From positions 105,240-169,239 of the forward strand of contig CAJTDN010000013.1 of NCBI GenBank assembly GCA_910574865.1: a stretch of DNA of 64,000 nucleotides, read 5' to 3'. The stretch is from Lachnospiraceae bacterium. GTDB lineage: Bacteria > Bacillota > Clostridia > Lachnospirales > Lachnospiraceae. The notes beneath the pieces were generated by a model. That model was given only the letters and a program-made list of their open reading frames with translations, did no database searches and was not told the origin of the DNA. Made by a program: the position numbers and the translations under genes. This document shows positions 17,433 to 25,807 of this stretch, in pieces (within the stretch, counting starts at the first letter, position 1; every line of letters starts with the position of its first letter).

Positions 17433-19367
17433 ATGTCAACGCATAAATACATAGACAAAATTTGTTGCGTGGCGCTTGTTTTTTCCGTGGTTTTGACCGT
17501 GGTGTTCATGAACGGGGAGAGTCTGGGCATTGTGAAGGCGTCAAGGGAAATGGGTTATGAAACGCGTTTGTTTGACACGTCCAAGGTACATGCCATTGAC
17601 ATCGTGATAGACGACTGGGAAGGGTTCCTTGACACTTGCAAGTCGGAGCAATATGCGCTTTGTTCGGTTGTCATCGACAACGAGGCGTGCAAAAACGTCG
17701 GTATCCGCGCCAAGGGCAACACGTCGCTGACGCAGGTGGAAAGGTACGGGAATGACCGCTATAGTTTTAAAATTGAGTTTGACCACTATGACGGCGCGCA
17801 AAATTATTATGGTCTGGATAAATTGAGCCTTAATAATATAATTCAGGATAACACGTATATGAAGGACTATCTCACGTATCAAATGATGGGATATTTCGAC
17901 GTGGCCGCCCCGCTTTGCAGTTACGTTTACCTTACGGTCAACGGCGAGGACTGGGGATTGTATCTGGCCGTCGAGGGCGTGGAGGAAAGTTTCCTGAAGC
18001 GTAATTATGGCGCGAATTATGGGGAACTGTACAAGCCGGACAGCCAGAGTTTGGGCGGCGGCAGGGGCGCAGGCGCGAGGTTTGACATGGGCGAGTGGCA
18101 GCAGGAGGGGAGCGCGGGGCAGGAGGAAAATGCCGAGAGCGGAGAAAATGTAAAGAGAGGGGAAAACGACGAAAAAGAAGAAGACGCGGGAATGAATGAA
18201 AATGCCGGACGCGAATTGCCGGAGATGTCGGGAAATGGTCAGGAGCCGCCGCGGATGCCAGAAGGGCAGCAGATGCCGGACGACCAGCAAATGCCGGATG
18301 GCCAGCAATTTCCAGGTGGGCAGCAGATGCCAAACGGCCGGCAAACGCCGGATGGCCAGCAATTTCCAGAAGGGCAGCAGACGCCAAACGGCCAGCAAAC
18401 GCCGGATGGCCAGCAATTTCCAGGTGGGCAGCAGATGCCAAACGACCAGCAAATGCCAGATGGCCAGCAATTTCCAGGTGGGCAGCAGATGCCAAACGGC
18501 CAGCAAATGCCAGATGGGCAGCAGATGCCGGGGGATGGGAATGGTTTTGAAAATGTATTCGAGGCCGGCTTCATGGATGGAAGCATGGGAAGCGGTGACA
18601 CGTCCCTGATTTATTCGGATGACGAGTATTCCAGCTATCAGAACATTTTTGACAATGCCAAGACGGACGTTTCCGACGCGGACAAGGATCGTTTGATTGC
18701 TTCGTTGAAACAAATGAACGAGCAGGAAAATATAGAGGAAGTCGTGGATGTGGACGGTGTAATCCGTTATTTCGTGGTACATAATTTTGTATGCAATTTT
18801 GACAGCTACACGGGGATGATGGTCCATAATTATTATCTCTATGAAGAGGATGGAAAAATGTCCATGATTCCATGGGATTACAACCTCGCGTTCGGGGGAT
18901 TCCAGGGCGCGCAGGACGCGACGGCACTTGTGAATGATCCCATCGATACTCCGGTATCCGGCGGGACGACAAAGTCCCGGCCGATGCTTTCCTGGATTTT
19001 CTCTAATGAGGAATATGTGCAAATATATCATGAGTATTTTGCCGAATTCATTGTCGAATATTTTGACAGCGGTTATTTTGCCACGATGATAGACGGGGTG
19101 AAGGAACTGATTTCGCCTTATGTCGAGAAAGACCCGACGAAATTTTGCACGTATGAGGAATTCGAGACCGGGATTGACACGCTGAGGGAATTCTGTCTGC
19201 TGCGTGCGGAAAGCGTGGCGGGGCAGTTGGATGGAAGCATCGCGTCCACGTCGGATGGGCAGGCGCAAAACAAGGAAAGTTTTATCGATGCGTCGGGCAT
19301 CACCATATCTGACATGGGGACGATGAATGGCAGTATTGGACTGCCTGGTGGAAGTTATAAGAAGTAG
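17433..19367 (+). CDS. CotH-kinase family secreted protein with Gln/Pro repeat
   Basis: This is a 644-residue protein with an N-terminal signal or anchor (hydrophobic ~10-30). The CotH domain is split in two: residues ~50-210 contain VGIRAKGNTSLTQV, YSFKIEFDHYD, GLDKLSLNN and LYLAVEGVEESFLKRNYG; residues ~420-600 contain YFVVHNFVCNFDSYTGMMVHNYY and the catalytic-type MSMIPWDYNLAFGGF. CotH of B. subtilis is an atypical protein kinase, so phosphotransfer is plausible. Between the halves is a long low-complexity insert: an acidic Glu/Asn stretch, then ~16 hexapeptides of the form xPxGQQ. It is the third gene of the VTC/DUF4956 operon, with GGAGG 5 nt before the ATG. The export signal puts it outside the cell, unlike its operon partners. 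Confidence 0.85.
   Translation: MSTHKYIDKICCVALVFSVVLTVVFMNGESLGIVKASREMGYETRLFDTSKVHAIDIVIDDWEGFLDTCKSEQYALCSVVIDNEACKNVGIRAKGNTSLTQVERYGNDRYSFKIEFDHYDGAQNYYGLDKLSLNNIIQDNTYMKDYLTYQMMGYFDVAAPLCSYVYLTVNGEDWGLYLAVEGVEESFLKRNYGANYGELYKPDSQSLGGGRGAGARFDMGEWQQEGSAGQEENAESGENVKRGENDEKEEDAGMNENAGRELPEMSGNGQEPPRMPEGQQMPDDQQMPDGQQFPGGQQMPNGRQTPDGQQFPEGQQTPNGQQTPDGQQFPGGQQMPNDQQMPDGQQFPGGQQMPNGQQMPDGQQMPGDGNGFENVFEAGFMDGSMGSGDTSLIYSDDEYSSYQNIFDNAKTDVSDADKDRLIASLKQMNEQENIEEVVDVDGVIRYFVVHNFVCNFDSYTGMMVHNYYLYEEDGKMSMIPWDYNLAFGGFQGAQDATALVNDPIDTPVSGGTTKSRPMLSWIFSNEEYVQIYHEYFAEFIVEYFDSGYFATMIDGVKELISPYVEKDPTKFCTYEEFETGIDTLREFCLLRAESVAGQLDGSIASTSDGQAQNKESFIDASGITISDMGTMNGSIGLPGGSYKK
18255..18537 (+). repeat. 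18-bp coding tandem repeat in CotH gene (xPxGQQ hexapeptide)
   Basis: About sixteen 18-bp units encode (M/T/F)P(D/N/E/G)(G/D)QQ. Higher-order order is visible: FPGGQQ alternates with MPNGQQ/MPDGQQ in ~54-bp blocks. Such arrays change length by slippage or recombination and would stay in frame. Confidence 0.9.
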
Positions 19368-19459
19368 ATAATAGATAAATGTGCACGATACATTGCACAA
19401 ACAGAACAAAAACGGAGAAATTGATTTTTTGATTGAAAAGTGTTGAGGAAAGGGGAATC

Positions 19460-19624
19460 TTGTTAAAATGGGATTTCCGCCAATGGAAGATGCCACTGGT
19501 TCTATGGTTTACCGAGATAACGGACACGGCAAAGATTACGGACGGTTTCAATAGGGAAGGTTTGCTGGAACATTATAGACAAAAAATTGATGGCTCCGTA
19601 TTGCTTGCGGATGAAATTAATTGA
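19460..19624 (+). CDS. small hypothetical ORF (54 aa), possibly a remnant
   Basis: The 348-bp gap between the CotH gene and the convergent GATase gene contains one short frame with a plausible site (AAGGGG before TTG 19460). The product starts MLKWDFRQWKMPLVLWFTE and ends DGSVLLADEIN. I do not recognise it and there is no strong promoter. It may be a remnant or chance frame. The rest of the gap shows only a weak TGTGCA/TGCACA hairpin at about 19379-19400. Confidence 0.25.
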   Translation: MLKWDFRQWKMPLVLWFTEITDTAKITDGFNREGLLEHYRQKIDGSVLLADEIN

Positions 19625-19715
19625 TTGCATCCGATTGAGAGAAAAAGTTCTGCAGATTCCAGTTCTTCCCGTTTGATTTCCCTATCCTTAAAATAATAAA
19701 ACACCTCAAGCCGGT

Positions 19716-20441
19716 TCATTCTTTACATGCTTTGACAAAGGCGTCAAATAATGCCTGCTGTGCGGTGTTTCGTGCGCTCATGTGCTCGGGATGCCACTGC
19801 ACGCCGGCGCAGAAGCGGTAATCTTTTAATTCGATGCCCTCCACGAAGCCGTCCGTGCTTTTGGCCGAGACAACCAGGCCGTCCCCGAGCTTGTCAATCG
19901 CCTGGTGGTGGATGCTGTTGACGGCGATTTTGGCAAAGGCCGTACCGGGCTTCCATGCCCCGGCATCGTTCATACAGTCGAACAATTTCGTGCCGGTGAT
20001 GATTTCCACCGGATGGCAGGAGCGCGCGCGGGAAAGGAAATCGGAGTGTTTGTAGGTTTGCTTGTCCTTGATATCCTGGAAAAGCGTGCCGCCAAAAGAA
20101 ACGTTCATCATCTGGACGCCGCGGCAGATTCCCAAGACGGGTTTCCCCATGTCGAGGAAGGCGGCGAGAAGCTTCGGCTCCGCCCGGTCGCGGACGGCGT
20201 TCGGCCTGCCGGTCTTGTCGGAGCGGGTTTGCCCATATAAGGAGGGCTCGACATCTGCGCCGCCCGGCAGTAACAGTCCGTCGCAGGAGGCTGCCAAACG
20301 AACCGCCTCGTCTGGATTTTCAAGCTCAATCCAGCATACGTCGGCACCGGAGCGGCGTAAGCTTTGGACATATTTTCCTTTCATGTATCTGCGAAACAAG
20401 TCGTTTCCCATCTGCGGCATGGCAATCGTAATTTGGCTCAT
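19716..20441 (-). CDS. gamma-glutamyl-gamma-aminobutyrate hydrolase-like class I GATase
   Basis: This is a 241-residue peptidase C26 family protein (PuuD-like). Motifs are LLLPGGADVEPSLYG, the nucleophile Cys in GKPVLGICRGVQMMN, HHQAIDKLG and the catalytic His-Glu region VQWHPEHM. Such enzymes hydrolyse gamma-glutamyl amides of amines or polyamines, or related compounds. ATG 20441 has GGAGG 9 nt upstream; a 55-codon upstream extension has no ribosome site. It stands alone, so the physiological substrate is open. Confidence 0.88.
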   Translation of the reverse strand: MSQITIAMPQMGNDLFRRYMKGKYVQSLRRSGADVCWIELENPDEAVRLAASCDGLLLPGGADVEPSLYGQTRSDKTGRPNAVRDRAEPKLLAAFLDMGKPVLGICRGVQMMNVSFGGTLFQDIKDKQTYKHSDFLSRARSCHPVEIITGTKLFDCMNDAGAWKPGTAFAKIAVNSIHHQAIDKLGDGLVVSAKSTDGFVEGIELKDYRFCAGVQWHPEHMSARNTAQQALFDAFVKACKE

Positions 20442-20563
20442 CGCTGTAATCCTCCGGGATATGTCTAAATTCGTTTTCTTGTAACTGCGAGGACTCTGGG
20501 CAGTTACATTTCCTGATTTTATTCTAAGACGGTTTCGCAATAAAATCAAGATGGAATTTCGCC

Positions 20564-20592
20564 TTGAAATAGGATGGATAATATGGTATAAA
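20564..20592 (+). promoter_or_regulatory. promoter of the GNAT gene
   Basis: TTGAAA (20564-20569), 17 bp, TATAAA (20587-20592), with an ATGG extended -10. Transcription would begin near 20600, about 70 nt before ATG 20668. Confidence 0.7.
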
Positions 20593-20667
20593 TATCTATA
20601 GGGCACGAGTGTGAAAAAGCGTGCATTTTGAGAGGATAATAAAAAGTATGGTTTATAGGTGGAAGCT

Positions 20668-21216
20668 ATGATATGTGTGGAAAGAGGTTATTTGGAGCCG
20701 CGTTATGAAAATGCGGTTTGGGAGTTGCTTGTCTCGTCGGACAAAGAGTTCGTGCCGCCACTTTCCGCCCGTGGCAGTACAAGGCAGAAAGAGCTAGGCC
20801 CGGGCGCGGTCCCGGGAACGGACGTTCCCAAGGCATACTTTGAAGACATCAAAAAACAAAGCATGATTGTCGCGGTTGAGGACGCACAAAGTAATCGGGT
20901 TCTTGGCTTTCTTTCGTATATTGAGGACTTTACGCTCCCGTTTCTTTACGAGGGGCGCGAGATTTCCGTCAATTACGTGTCGACGATTATCGTGAATCCG
21001 GCGTTTCGTAATATGGGGATTACCGGAGAGATGTACGAGAAGTTGATTGGAAAAAAGGTTCCCGTCGCCACCAGGACGTGGTCTACGAACCATGCGCACA
21101 TTCATATCCTTGAACGGTTGCATTTTAAATCGGTACATGTCATAAAGAATGACCGGGGGGTCGGCATTGACACTTGTTATTTTATGAAAATACCAGGGTT
21201 CCAAGGTCATGTATGA
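20668..21216 (+). CDS. GNAT-family N-acetyltransferase-like protein
   Basis: This is a 182-residue protein with the GNAT order: an N-terminal helix, a central VLGFLSYIEDFTLP strand, then ISVNYVSTIIVNPAFRNMGI, which corresponds to the acetyl-CoA binding V-x-P-x-x-R-x-x-G-x-(G/A) motif, and a C-terminal W-S-T-N-H-A-H..L stretch typical of the family. The P-loop is slightly degenerate (RNMGITGEM). Substrate unknown. ATG 20668 is preferred over GTG 20659 because AGGTGG precedes it. The last eight or nine codons (IPGFQGHV and stop) are supplied by a dispersed repeat element, so the native C-terminus may have been replaced. Confidence 0.7.
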   Translation: MICVERGYLEPRYENAVWELLVSSDKEFVPPLSARGSTRQKELGPGAVPGTDVPKAYFEDIKKQSMIVAVEDAQSNRVLGFLSYIEDFTLPFLYEGREISVNYVSTIIVNPAFRNMGITGEMYEKLIGKKVPVATRTWSTNHAHIHILERLHFKSVHVIKNDRGVGIDTCYFMKIPGFQGHV

Positions 21217-21350
21217 CATGCTTGCATGTCAATACATGACCTTGGAACCCGCAAAACACTGAAAAGTAGCCATTTTTCGGAGAAAAGTGAGCGGATTTGA
21301 GGTGTTTTAGAGTTGCGGGAGCACGTAGTGCGGAGCAACTCGTGGGTATC
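21189..21350. repeat. GATACC...GGTATC element, second copy (162 bp)
   Basis: It opens AATACCAGGGTTCCAAGGTC and closes GTGGGTATC followed by AGGGGTCAAAA. A ~23-bp imperfect palindrome around CATGCTTGCATG is extended here (CCAAGGTCATGTATGACATG with its complement). The block GGAACCCGCAAAACAC and its partner GGTGTTTTAGAGTTG match the copy at 10901-11140. It overlaps the 3' end of the GNAT gene. Confidence 0.8.
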
Positions 21351-21464
21351 AGGGGTCAAAAAACATTCTGATTCCGATATCATCTAAAGGAAGCCTGATG
21401 GTTCGCGATTTGCGTCGGCGGTTCGCGAATTGTAATGGTTTTGTTTACAAAAGGGGAAAAAGCC

Positions 21465-22352
21465 ATGGATATGAAGCTTTCGTTTTGGAACAAGATAAAA
21501 GCGTACCGCTTGAGAAACAACGTCATCGTTCTTATGTTTTTGTCTGCCGTGTTTGTCACGTCCATTATTGTTTATTTTCAGCCCGCGTTACACGGAAACG
21601 AGCTGATTTCGGAGGTCGCCCTGGCATTTTTCACTTCTCTTTTGGCGACGATTTTTGCCATGTGCGCGGAGCTATACGTCCAGTACAAGACACATGAAAA
21701 CGACCAGTTCTTGGAGGACATTCATATTTTTGGAATTGCAAATCTGAATAATGACAAAGAATCCCTTCTTCGCGAATTTCTTGCCGATTGTGATAAGACA
21801 ATTTGGATTTCCGGTTACCGTTTGATTATGACGAATCATTTGAAATCGGACATTGCACAAGCGGTCAAGCGCGGGGCGGTGGTAACCACGCTCGTCTGCC
21901 CGCCCTGGTGCGAAGGGTTTCAGCTCGTGTATGGAAAAAACGAGAAGGTCATGGACAATTATTTTGAGGTGTTCCATGCGATTAGCGCCGCCAGAACGGA
22001 CAGGAGCAAGGATTTCCCGGTTTTGTTTACGAAAAAGCCGCTGTTTTCCGATACTTACAAGGTCGACCAGCGTTTGGTGACGGGACCGTACATGCATAAC
22101 AAGGACGATGAATATCACCGTATCATGGCAAAGGATTTCTTCTCCTATAACTTGGTCAAAAAGAGTAAGTTGTATGACCTTGTCGAGAGTGAATATCGGG
22201 TTTTGTGCGCCGAATCCTATCTTAAACTAAATTGGGACCGGTTTGACGAGGCATATCGGCAATATTGCGAAAGTGACTGGCGGGAGGAGGAAAAAATCAA
22301 GGCGTTCCAGGATGCGTGTGATTTTTATGAAGGAGAGGTGGTTCTTTTATGA
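21465..22352 (+). CDS. membrane protein with phospholipase-D-like cytoplasmic domain
   Basis: This is a 295-residue protein with two N-terminal membrane helices (about residues 17-37 and 45-68) and a soluble domain. The region DCDKTIWISGYRLIMTNH, then LKSDIAQAVKRGAVVTTLVC, resembles the first half of PLD-superfamily domains, where a strand is followed by a variable H-x-K motif; here no complete HKD motif is present, so catalysis is doubtful. The ATG has AAGGGG 8 nt upstream. The stop overlaps the next start (ATGA), so it is coupled to the MalY-peroxiredoxin fusion gene. I cannot assign a function. Confidence 0.6.
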   Translation: MDMKLSFWNKIKAYRLRNNVIVLMFLSAVFVTSIIVYFQPALHGNELISEVALAFFTSLLATIFAMCAELYVQYKTHENDQFLEDIHIFGIANLNNDKESLLREFLADCDKTIWISGYRLIMTNHLKSDIAQAVKRGAVVTTLVCPPWCEGFQLVYGKNEKVMDNYFEVFHAISAARTDRSKDFPVLFTKKPLFSDTYKVDQRLVTGPYMHNKDDEYHRIMAKDFFSYNLVKKSKLYDLVESEYRVLCAESYLKLNWDRFDEAYRQYCESDWREEEKIKAFQDACDFYEGEVVLL

Positions 22353-24145
22353 AGTACGATTTTACGACAATTGTTGACCGTTCAGGTTGCGGTTCGTCAA
22401 AATGGGACGCGGTGAAGGGCGCGTCCACGGAGTGGGTGCCGTTGTCGGTGGCGGACATGGAGTTTGTGACGGCTCCACCCATCCGGGAGGCGCTAAGGCG
22501 CGTGGCCGACGAGTATGTCCTAGGCTACACGCGGCCGACGGACGCGTATTACGAGGCGGTCTGTTCGTGGATGAGGCGGCGGCACGACTTCGAGGTGAAG
22601 AAGGAGTGGATTGTCAACACGCCGGGCGTGGTCAACGCGCTGGCGGTATTGATTGACGCCAACACGAAGCCGGGGGAGTCGGTGCTGATCTTGACCCCGG
22701 TGTATTACCCGTTTGACATCACGGTGGTATCAAAAAGCAGGAAAATCGTGTACAGCCGTCTCAAGAACCATGACGGACATTACGAGATTGATTTCGTGGA
22801 TTTGGAACGGAAGGCCAAAAGGAAGGACGTGACGGCTATTCTGTTCTGCAACCCGCACAACCCGGTGGGGCGCGTGTGGACGAGGGAAGAGCTTAGGCGC
22901 GTGGCGGACATTTGCTGTGACAACGGCGTGTTCATCATTGACGACGAGATTCACAACGACCTGATCATGCCGGGCCACGAGCACACGGTGACGGCGAATG
23001 TAAGCGACAAGGTCAAGGACAACATTGCGGTCTGTACCGCGCCCAGCAAGACGTTTAATTTGGCCGGGCTGCAATGCTCCAACATCATCATCCCGAACGG
23101 GGCCGCGCGGACGAAGACATGGCTGTGCGCGATGTGGAACATGGACACGTCGTTAAATATTTTTGCCTACACGGCGTGCATGGCGGCTTACAATGAATGC
23201 GAGGAATGGCTTGAGGAATTAATTGGCGTCGTGCATGAGAACGCAAAGCTGGTCAAGGACTTCATGGCCGAGTATTTCCCATGCGTGCGGGTGAGCCCGT
23301 TGGAAGGGACGTACCTGATTTGGCTGGACATGCGCCGTCTGGGATTGACGCACGTGGAGATGCGCAAAATGTTGGAGAAGCACGGTATTTTCCTTGATAA
23401 CGGGGAAGTGTTCGGCATTGCCGGAAGAGGGTTCCAGCGGATTAACCTGGCATGCCCGAAGACCACGCTGTTGAAAGCGTTGGAGCGATTCAAGGAGGGC
23501 ATGGAGGAGGTTTACGCCGACTGGAAGGAGCATGGCAGGCCATACCACAAGACGCTGAAAAAGGGGGACAGGCTGGAGGGCTTTGTCTATGATTCCGCTT
23601 ACGGGACGGGCAGGGAGCTGACGGAAGCCACGAGCGGGGGCAAGTCCACGCTGCTTGTGTTTTCAAGGTATTATGGATGCGACATCGCCGTCCTGATGCT
23701 GAAATTGATGAAGGTGGCCGCGCCGGTGCTTGAAAAGGCGGGATGCCGGGTGAAATTCATCTTGCAGACGGACGCGGAAGTCCTGAAGAAAGTACAGAAA
23801 GACTATTCGTTTGAATTGATTGGCGACCCGCGGGCAAAGCTTTATGACCGCTACAACGTGTTCGAGGCGAAGGACACGTTAGGGCTGGTCGTCGGGGACA
23901 AGTTGTTTGACAAGCTGGTAGGGAAGGACATCAAGAAACTGTTACATATCAAGGGATTCGAAAAGTTTGCCGGTTCGCTGGTGAGCTCGGACGCGGAGAA
24001 TGTCCCGCAGTCGGGAGCCAGGCAGAACCAGTTGCCGGCCTACGTCATCGTGAATGACAAGATGGAGGTCACGTACGCGCATTATAGCAGGACGATAGCC
24101 GACCTGCCGGACACGAGGGCGTTGCTGAGGGGGATAAAGGGATAA
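22349..24145 (+). CDS. MalY/PatB aminotransferase fused to peroxiredoxin-like domain
   Basis: This is a 598-residue, two-domain protein. Residues 1-~390 are a fold-type I PLP enzyme of the MalY/PatB cystathionine beta-lyase group: WVPLSVADMEF, TPVYYPFDITV, FCNPHNPVGRVWT, IIDDEIHNDL, the PLP lysine K234 in APSKTFNLAG, and the substrate-binding Arg in FQRINLACP. Residues ~400-598 start LKKGDRLEGFVYD and look like an AhpC/TSA redoxin: LLVFSRYYGCDIAVLMLKLM places Cys444 where the peroxidatic Cys sits, followed by ILQTDAEV and a final YVIVNDKMEVTYAHYSR. Normal MalY proteins end at ~390 residues, so this is a fusion. It is coupled to genes on both sides (4-nt and 1-nt overlaps). A role in cysteine/cystathionine C-S cleavage tied to thiol redox control is inference. 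Confidence 0.82.
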   Translation: MKYDFTTIVDRSGCGSSKWDAVKGASTEWVPLSVADMEFVTAPPIREALRRVADEYVLGYTRPTDAYYEAVCSWMRRRHDFEVKKEWIVNTPGVVNALAVLIDANTKPGESVLILTPVYYPFDITVVSKSRKIVYSRLKNHDGHYEIDFVDLERKAKRKDVTAILFCNPHNPVGRVWTREELRRVADICCDNGVFIIDDEIHNDLIMPGHEHTVTANVSDKVKDNIAVCTAPSKTFNLAGLQCSNIIIPNGAARTKTWLCAMWNMDTSLNIFAYTACMAAYNECEEWLEELIGVVHENAKLVKDFMAEYFPCVRVSPLEGTYLIWLDMRRLGLTHVEMRKMLEKHGIFLDNGEVFGIAGRGFQRINLACPKTTLLKALERFKEGMEEVYADWKEHGRPYHKTLKKGDRLEGFVYDSAYGTGRELTEATSGGKSTLLVFSRYYGCDIAVLMLKLMKVAAPVLEKAGCRVKFILQTDAEVLKKVQKDYSFELIGDPRAKLYDRYNVFEAKDTLGLVVGDKLFDKLVGKDIKKLLHIKGFEKFAGSLVSSDAENVPQSGARQNQLPAYVIVNDKMEVTYAHYSRTIADLPDTRALLRGIKG

Positions 24146-25509
24146 TGGAAGAAGGAAAGAAGAAGTTGTTGGGCGTGCCGGAGCTGACGTGCTATGGCAT
24201 CGGCAACAGCATCGGTTCGGGAATTTTCGTGTCCATGGGCGTGAGCATTGGCTACACGGGGCATTCCATCACGCTGGCGTTGGCCCTGGCCTGCGTCGTG
24301 GTGCTGTTCGCTTATGCGTACAAGACGGTCATGGCGGGCATGTTCGTGCTGCCGGGCGGGAGGTATTCGCAGGCCGCGCTCTTGCAACCGCCGCTTTTGG
24401 TCGGCGCGTCGGCGCTCACGACCGCGTTTTCGGGACTGGCGTTCGCCATGTACGCCATTTCCATCGTGGAATATGCGGCCACCGTGGTTCCTCAGCTCGC
24501 GGAGTACGATAAAATTATTGAAATCGCGATATTGACCTTGTTTTTTGTCACGACGTTTTTCGGCGACAAGTTCATGGGACGGTTCAACTTAATCATGGTG
24601 GTCGTCCTGATTTTCGCGTTGCTGGTGTACACGTTCGTCGGGCTTGGGCGGGTGGACTGGTCGACGGTGAACCCGGCTTCCGAGAATTATTTCAGCGGCG
24701 GGGTGGCGGGACTTTTCATGGCGGTGGCCACGATGAGCTTTGCCTGCCAGGGTTCCACGCTGCCGATTGACATGGCGGGGCAGTCGAGGAACCCTAAGCG
24801 GAGCCTGCCGATTGCCATCATGTTGTCATCGCTGATTATCTTGGTGGTGTATTGCCTGATTGGCATCGTGTCCGCGGGAATCCTGCCGATAGAGGACGTG
24901 GCGGACAAGAACCTGGGAGTCGTTGCCAAGGCCATTTTCCCCTATCCGGTGTTCGTCATCTTTATCATTGGCGGGGCCTGCTTCGCCATCGCGACTTCGC
25001 TTTACAGCACGATGGCCGGCGTCCGTTACCCGATTCTGGCCACGGTGGACGACGGGTGGCTGCCGAAATTTTTGGGAAAACGGACGGAGAAGGGGTATCC
25101 GTGGGTGATGATGTTGCTTTTGTACGCGACGTCCATCCTTTCCATTTTCGTGGACCTGGGATTGCAGGATTTAATTTCGGTGATGATGATTCCGACCATG
25201 ATATTGAACACGATTAACAATATCCTGGTAGTGGGGCTGGCCCGCAAGTATCCAAAGGCCTGGGAGAAGAGCTTTTTCCACATGCCGATGGCGGCGTTTC
25301 GGGTGGTGATGGGTTTCGCCACGTTTTGTTCGTTGTTAATCACGGCGGCGCTTTTTACCACGATGGATACCAAGGGGCAGATTTTGATCGTGGTGCTGAT
25401 GGTTGCCGTGTTTGGTTACTGCGCGTACCGGCTGAAGGCGGACAAGGTCAACCTGACGGACATCGGGCGGGCGAAGGCCGAGGCCGAGAAGGCGGCGATG
25501 GAAGCGTGA
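24145..25509 (+). CDS. APC-family amino acid permease
   Basis: This is a 454-residue polytopic protein with about twelve membrane segments. The N-terminal signature GIGNSIGSGIFVSMGVSIGY is the unwound first helix that binds the amino acid backbone in APC transporters. The C-terminus has a short charged tail (NLTDIGRAKAEAEKAAMEA). Its ATG shares the last base of the upstream stop, so it is translated with the MalY-peroxiredoxin fusion; a sulfur amino acid is the likely substrate (inference). No terminator is evident before the tRNA promoter. Confidence 0.85.
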   Translation: MEEGKKKLLGVPELTCYGIGNSIGSGIFVSMGVSIGYTGHSITLALALACVVVLFAYAYKTVMAGMFVLPGGRYSQAALLQPPLLVGASALTTAFSGLAFAMYAISIVEYAATVVPQLAEYDKIIEIAILTLFFVTTFFGDKFMGRFNLIMVVVLIFALLVYTFVGLGRVDWSTVNPASENYFSGGVAGLFMAVATMSFACQGSTLPIDMAGQSRNPKRSLPIAIMLSSLIILVVYCLIGIVSAGILPIEDVADKNLGVVAKAIFPYPVFVIFIIGGACFAIATSLYSTMAGVRYPILATVDDGWLPKFLGKRTEKGYPWVMMLLLYATSILSIFVDLGLQDLISVMMIPTMILNTINNILVVGLARKYPKAWEKSFFHMPMAAFRVVMGFATFCSLLITAALFTTMDTKGQILIVVLMVAVFGYCAYRLKADKVNLTDIGRAKAEAEKAAMEA

Positions 25510-25576
25510 AAAAAGGGGGCGGGGAGTGCATTCCTGCCCTCGAACTCAAAAAAATGCAAAAAAATGAAAAAAGTAC

Positions 25577-25605
25577 TTGCATTTTCTCCCAAGATTGGAT
25601 ATAAT
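25577..25605 (+). promoter_or_regulatory. tRNA-Lys promoter
   Basis: TTGCAT (25577-25582), 17-bp spacer, TATAAT (25600-25605). It ends 31 nt before the mature tRNA 5' end. Confidence 0.8.
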
Positions 25606-25636
25606 ACCATTTGTGCCAAGCAATTGAACAAGGCGA

Positions 25637-25709
25637 GCGCGATTAGCTCAGTTGGTAGAGCACCTGACTCTTAATCAGGGTGTCCAGGGTTCGAGCCCCT
25701 GATCGCGCA
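25637..25709 (+). tRNA. tRNA-Lys(CTT)
   Basis: The acceptor arm GCGCGAT (25637-25643) pairs with ATCGCGC (25702-25708), followed by discriminator A. The D-arm is GCTC...GAGC. The anticodon stem CCTGA/TCAGG encloses loop CTCTTAA, giving anticodon CTT. The T-arm CAGGG/CCCTG encloses TTCGAGC. CCA is not encoded. Flanking sequence gives no sign of an integrated element. Confidence 0.97.
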
Positions 25710-25807
25710 CTTGAAATCACTGTTTTTGAAACCGCGGGTTTCGGGGACGGTGGTTTTTATATTGCCATAGGAAACTTTTTGCTTAATAAAAAGGAGGAGC
25801 TCGAAGC

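Noticed and set aside
17541..19496. Long minus-strand frame opposite the CotH gene
   Set aside because: It mirrors the coding frame, its product is rich in repetitive Leu/His/Trp from the complement of the Gln/Pro repeat, and it has no ribosome site.
25637..25709. tRNA-Lys as an attachment site for the prophage or another island
   Set aside because: No integrase, no repeated tRNA 3' end, and the tail module lies more than 20 kb away.
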